A DNA stretch of 64,000 nt from Poseidonocella sp. HB161398. GTDB lineage: Bacteria > Pseudomonadota > Alphaproteobacteria > Rhodobacterales > Rhodobacteraceae. Positions 61,683 to 64,000 of the stretch are shown one piece after another. The stretch lies in NCBI RefSeq assembly GCF_005870025.1, contig NZ_VATA01000025.1:33521-97520 (forward strand), given 5' to 3'. The stretch's first letter is position 1, and the number at the start of each line of letters is the position of its first letter. The position numbers and the translations under genes are program-made. The notes under the pieces were generated by a model that ran no database searches, had not been told where the DNA came from, and saw only the letters and a list, made by a program, of their open reading frames with translations.

Positions 61683-63419
61683 ATGAGCACGATCGATCCC
61701 GTCACCTTCTCCGTCGTCTGGGGCGGCCTCCTGTCCACCGCCGCCGAGATGGGCAGCACGCTGCTGCGCACCGCCTATTCGATGACCGTGCGCGAGGGCT
61801 CGGACTTCTCCACCGGCGTCTTCGATGCCCGGGGCAACATGATCGCACAGGGCGACTACAGCCCCGGGCATCTGGGCTCCATGGCCTTCACCGTCCGCAA
61901 CATGCTGTCCTGGTATCCCGAGGGCTCGCTGAAGCCCGGCGACGCGGTGATCTGCAACGACCCCACCATCGGCTCGGGCCACCTGCCCGACATCTTCATG
62001 GTCACCCCGGTCTTCCACGGCGAACGGCTGATCGGCTACGCGGTCAATATCGCCCACCATATCGATGTCGGCGGCAGCGCGCCGGGCAGCGAGGAGGTCG
62101 TCGGCGTCAGCGAGACCTGCCAGGAGGGGCTGAAGCTGCTGCCGGTGCTGCTCTACCGCCAGGGCGAGCCGGTCACCGAGATCCTGCGCATCATCGAGGG
62201 CAATGTCCGCGTCAAGGACGTGCTCGGCGACCTGCATGCCCAGTATGCCGCCAACCTGACCGGCGTGGCGCGGATGCAGGCGCTGGCCCGCGACTACGGT
62301 CCCGACATGCTGGCCGACTGCATGGCCGAGATCGTCGCGCGCAGCGAAGAGGCCATGATCGGCGCCCTCGCCGAGCTGCCCCGCGGCACCTGGCATTTCG
62401 AGGACGTGCTCGACGATACCGGACCGGGCACCGAGCCCGTGCGCTTCAAGCTGGCCCTGACCGTCGAGGACGGCCGGATCATCTGCGACTGGGAGGGCAC
62501 TGACGGCCAGCGCCCGGCCGGGATCAACGCCTACATGCAGTACACCCGCTCTTACTGCATCGCCGCGATCAAGGCGGTGACCCTGCCCAGGGCGGCGCAG
62601 AATTTCGGCATCATCCGCTGCATCGACATCCGCGCGCCCGAGGGCTGCTACGTCAATCCCCGCCCCGGCGCGGCCAGCGGCGCGCGGGCGGTCAATGCCA
62701 ACCGCATCTACGAGGTGGTGATGGGCGCGCTGGCGCAGATCGTGCCCGAACGGGTGATCGCGGCCAGCTCGGGCTTCACCAATCCCAAGGTCAGCGGCAT
62801 GGTCAGCCCGCATACCGGCCAGCCCTTCCTGGCCTGGATGACCGCGATCGGCGGGGTCGGCGCGCACCGCCATTGCGACGGGCAGGAGGCGACCACCTCG
62901 CCCACCAACGGCACCAACACGCCCGTCGAGGTGCAGGAGATGAACGCGCCGGTCTTCATCCACCGGATGGAGCTGGTCCCGGACTCGGCCGGGGCCGGCA
63001 GGTTCCGCGGCGGCATGGCGATGCGCAAGGACGTCGAGCTGCTGGCGGAGGACGGGCTCGTCACCAATCTCGGCGACCGCAACGCGACCGCGCCCTACGG
63101 GCTCGAGGACGGGCTGCCCGGAACGAAGGCGGCGACCATCCTCAATCCCGGCACCCAGGGCGAGCGGCGGCTGCATTCGAAGGGCACCTATTCGCTCGCG
63201 AAAGGCGACATCCTCAGCCTCAGGACGGCCGGCGCGGGCGGCTTCGGCGCCCCTGCCCTTCGCGATCCCGCGGCGGTGCTGCGCGACGTGATCCATGGGC
63301 TGGTCTCGCCCGGCGCCGCGCGCAGCATCTACAAGGTCGCGCTCGATGCAGAGGCCGCCGCGATCGACCATGCGGCCACGCGCGAGCTCCGCGCCGGCGC
63401 GCCCTACCCGGCCAAGTGA
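61683..63419 (+). CDS. hyuB: hydantoinase/oxoprolinase B subunit (HyuB)
   Basis: The 578-residue protein matches HyuB over its length: D-P-V-T-F-S-V-V-W-G-G-L-L-S at the start, Q-G-D-Y-S-P-G-H-L-G-S-M, N-D-P-T-I-G-S-G-H-L-P-D, and the C-terminal G-A-G-G-F-G-A-P block. It is the metal-containing partner of HyuA and is encoded 9 bp downstream, so the two form one complex. It is the last gene of the Liv-HyuAB operon; a GC-rich hairpin at 63427-63452 follows. Confidence 0.92.
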   Translation: MSTIDPVTFSVVWGGLLSTAAEMGSTLLRTAYSMTVREGSDFSTGVFDARGNMIAQGDYSPGHLGSMAFTVRNMLSWYPEGSLKPGDAVICNDPTIGSGHLPDIFMVTPVFHGERLIGYAVNIAHHIDVGGSAPGSEEVVGVSETCQEGLKLLPVLLYRQGEPVTEILRIIEGNVRVKDVLGDLHAQYAANLTGVARMQALARDYGPDMLADCMAEIVARSEEAMIGALAELPRGTWHFEDVLDDTGPGTEPVRFKLALTVEDGRIICDWEGTDGQRPAGINAYMQYTRSYCIAAIKAVTLPRAAQNFGIIRCIDIRAPEGCYVNPRPGAASGARAVNANRIYEVVMGALAQIVPERVIAASSGFTNPKVSGMVSPHTGQPFLAWMTAIGGVGAHRHCDGQEATTSPTNGTNTPVEVQEMNAPVFIHRMELVPDSAGAGRFRGGMAMRKDVELLAEDGLVTNLGDRNATAPYGLEDGLPGTKAATILNPGTQGERRLHSKGTYSLAKGDILSLRTAGAGGFGAPALRDPAAVLRDVIHGLVSPGAARSIYKVALDAEAAAIDHAATRELRAGAPYPAK

Positions 63420-63426
63420 GCTTCTG

Positions 63427-63452
63427 CCGGAGCGCCCTCAGCGGTGCTCCGG
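63427..63452 (+). terminator. hairpin after hyuB
   Basis: CCGGAGC and GCTCCGG form a perfect 7-bp stem 8 bp after the stop codon. No U-run follows, so termination strength is doubtful. Confidence 0.4.
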
Positions 63453-63933
63453 TGATCCCCGGCATTGCCGGACAGCCAGGCGGCCGGACCTGATCCTGCC
63501 CCGGATGACAGCGGCGCAGCCAAGTCCGGAGATCGCGGACCCTGAAATCGTGGCGGCGTTTAATCAGCCATTTTGTGACTAAAAGCGCCACTCCCTTCCC
63601 CTTCGGCATATGTCCGGTAAATGTGGCTGAATGGACCCGGGCGGCGTTTCCGTCTGCGTCTCGACCCTTTTGGCATTTTCTCCGGCGACCTGCATCGCGC
63701 GAAAAGCGCCATCTGACGCCGGAGCCGAATTCGCCCTTCCGGTCATCAAGACCCTGTGTACCGCCGCAGGGTGGCCGCTGGACACCGGCCAGCCGTGGAC
63801 GGAAAAGCACCCGAGCCCCCCTGCCCCGGCCCGCCAACTGCAAGACCGCATGTCTTTCTCACCGGTCCTGCCGGATCAGTCTGCATCCTGATCGCGGGGC
63901 GGCGGGTGCCGTCCGTTTGCGATGGAGGACGAC
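63453..63933. other. non-coding stretch upstream of an IS110 transposase, probable IS left end
   Basis: About 480 bp without a convincing gene separates the hyuB hairpin from the IS110-type transposase. In the IS110 group a long left non-coding end precedes the transposase and encodes a bridge RNA, so the right part of this stretch probably belongs to the element. The exact left boundary is not visible because this family lacks obvious terminal inverted repeats. Confidence 0.4.
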
Positions 63934-64000
63934 ATGCGGAACGCCCATGGAACGATCTGCGCCGGAATTGATATGTCCAGGGACAAGCTTGCGGTCGCGA
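63934..64000 (+). CDS. IS110-family transposase, N-terminal fragment (runs off the window)
   Basis: An ATG at 63934 with GGAGG 6 bp upstream begins M-R-N-A-H-G-T-I-C-A-G-I-D-M-S-R-D-K-L-A-V-A. The G-I-D-x-S-R/K-D-K-L segment is the hallmark start of the DEDD RuvC-like catalytic domain of IS110 transposases, including the first catalytic Asp. Only 22 codons lie inside the window. Confidence 0.75.
   Translation, partial: MRNAHGTICAGIDMSRDKLAVA

Overview
The window is very GC-rich (roughly two thirds G+C), with TRAP and Liv-type transporters, many ATGA/TGATG stop-start overlaps and typical Rhodobacterales gene families. It is best read as a chromosomal or megaplasmid segment of a marine-type alphaproteobacterium (Roseobacter/Rhodobacter relative). 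No rRNA, tRNA or CRISPR array was seen.

Region 1 (1-9.9 kb): a flavoprotein tail and a YjdM/PhnA zinc-ribbon protein, followed by a sugar-acid module. An IclR regulator, 2-keto-3-deoxygalactonate kinase and 2-keto-3-deoxy-6-phosphogalactonate aldolase overlap on the minus strand. A LacI regulator diverges from a three-gene TRAP importer and an IlvD/Edd-family sugar-acid dehydratase. Together these can import and degrade an aldonate such as galactonate, arabinonate or fuconate to pyruvate plus a C3 compound.

Region 2 (9.9-25.8 kb): a small minus-strand gene, a MarR regulator, a coupled DUF3604 / parvulin / HupE-UreJ trio, and a giant protein joining a 5'-nucleotidase, two SurE-like domains and FG-GAP repeats. 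A periplasmic SH3-like protein is coupled to an M13 zinc peptidase. After about 1 kb without recognisable genes come two VOC-family proteins diverging from an HxlR regulator.

Region 3 (26-37 kb): envelope and surface genes. These are a beta-helix protein, a decayed cytochrome c, a GlpD-like flavoprotein with an unknown partner, an O-antigen-ligase/polymerase-like membrane protein whose start appears to be ATT, and a 1296-residue G8/beta-helix/RTX surface protein. The last is preceded by an AT-rich leader that ends in an orphan intrinsic terminator.

Region 4 (37-39.8 kb): an IS graveyard with an internally deleted IS1634-type transposase and a frameshifted IS3-type transposase.

Region 5 (39.8-63.4 kb): a large catabolic island for cyclic amides, imides, hydantoins or related compounds. 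An FCD-type GntR regulator precedes a twelve-gene operon: PotABC-like importer, PuuE/imidase-like deacetylase-fold hydrolase, Asp/Glu-racemase-family protein, dihydropyrimidinase/hydantoinase, maleate-isomerase-type enzyme, second TRAP importer, amidase. The motif ATGGCATCCCAT recurs around the regulator and the operon promoter. Convergent to it lie two DUF1028 proteins and a putative HTH regulator. These diverge from a Liv-type importer (with permeases fused and ATPases fused) and HyuA/HyuB. The divergent intergenic region carries a near-identical 17-18 bp element upstream of each side.

The right edge starts an IS110-family transposase, so the island is flanked by mobile-element sequence on both sides.
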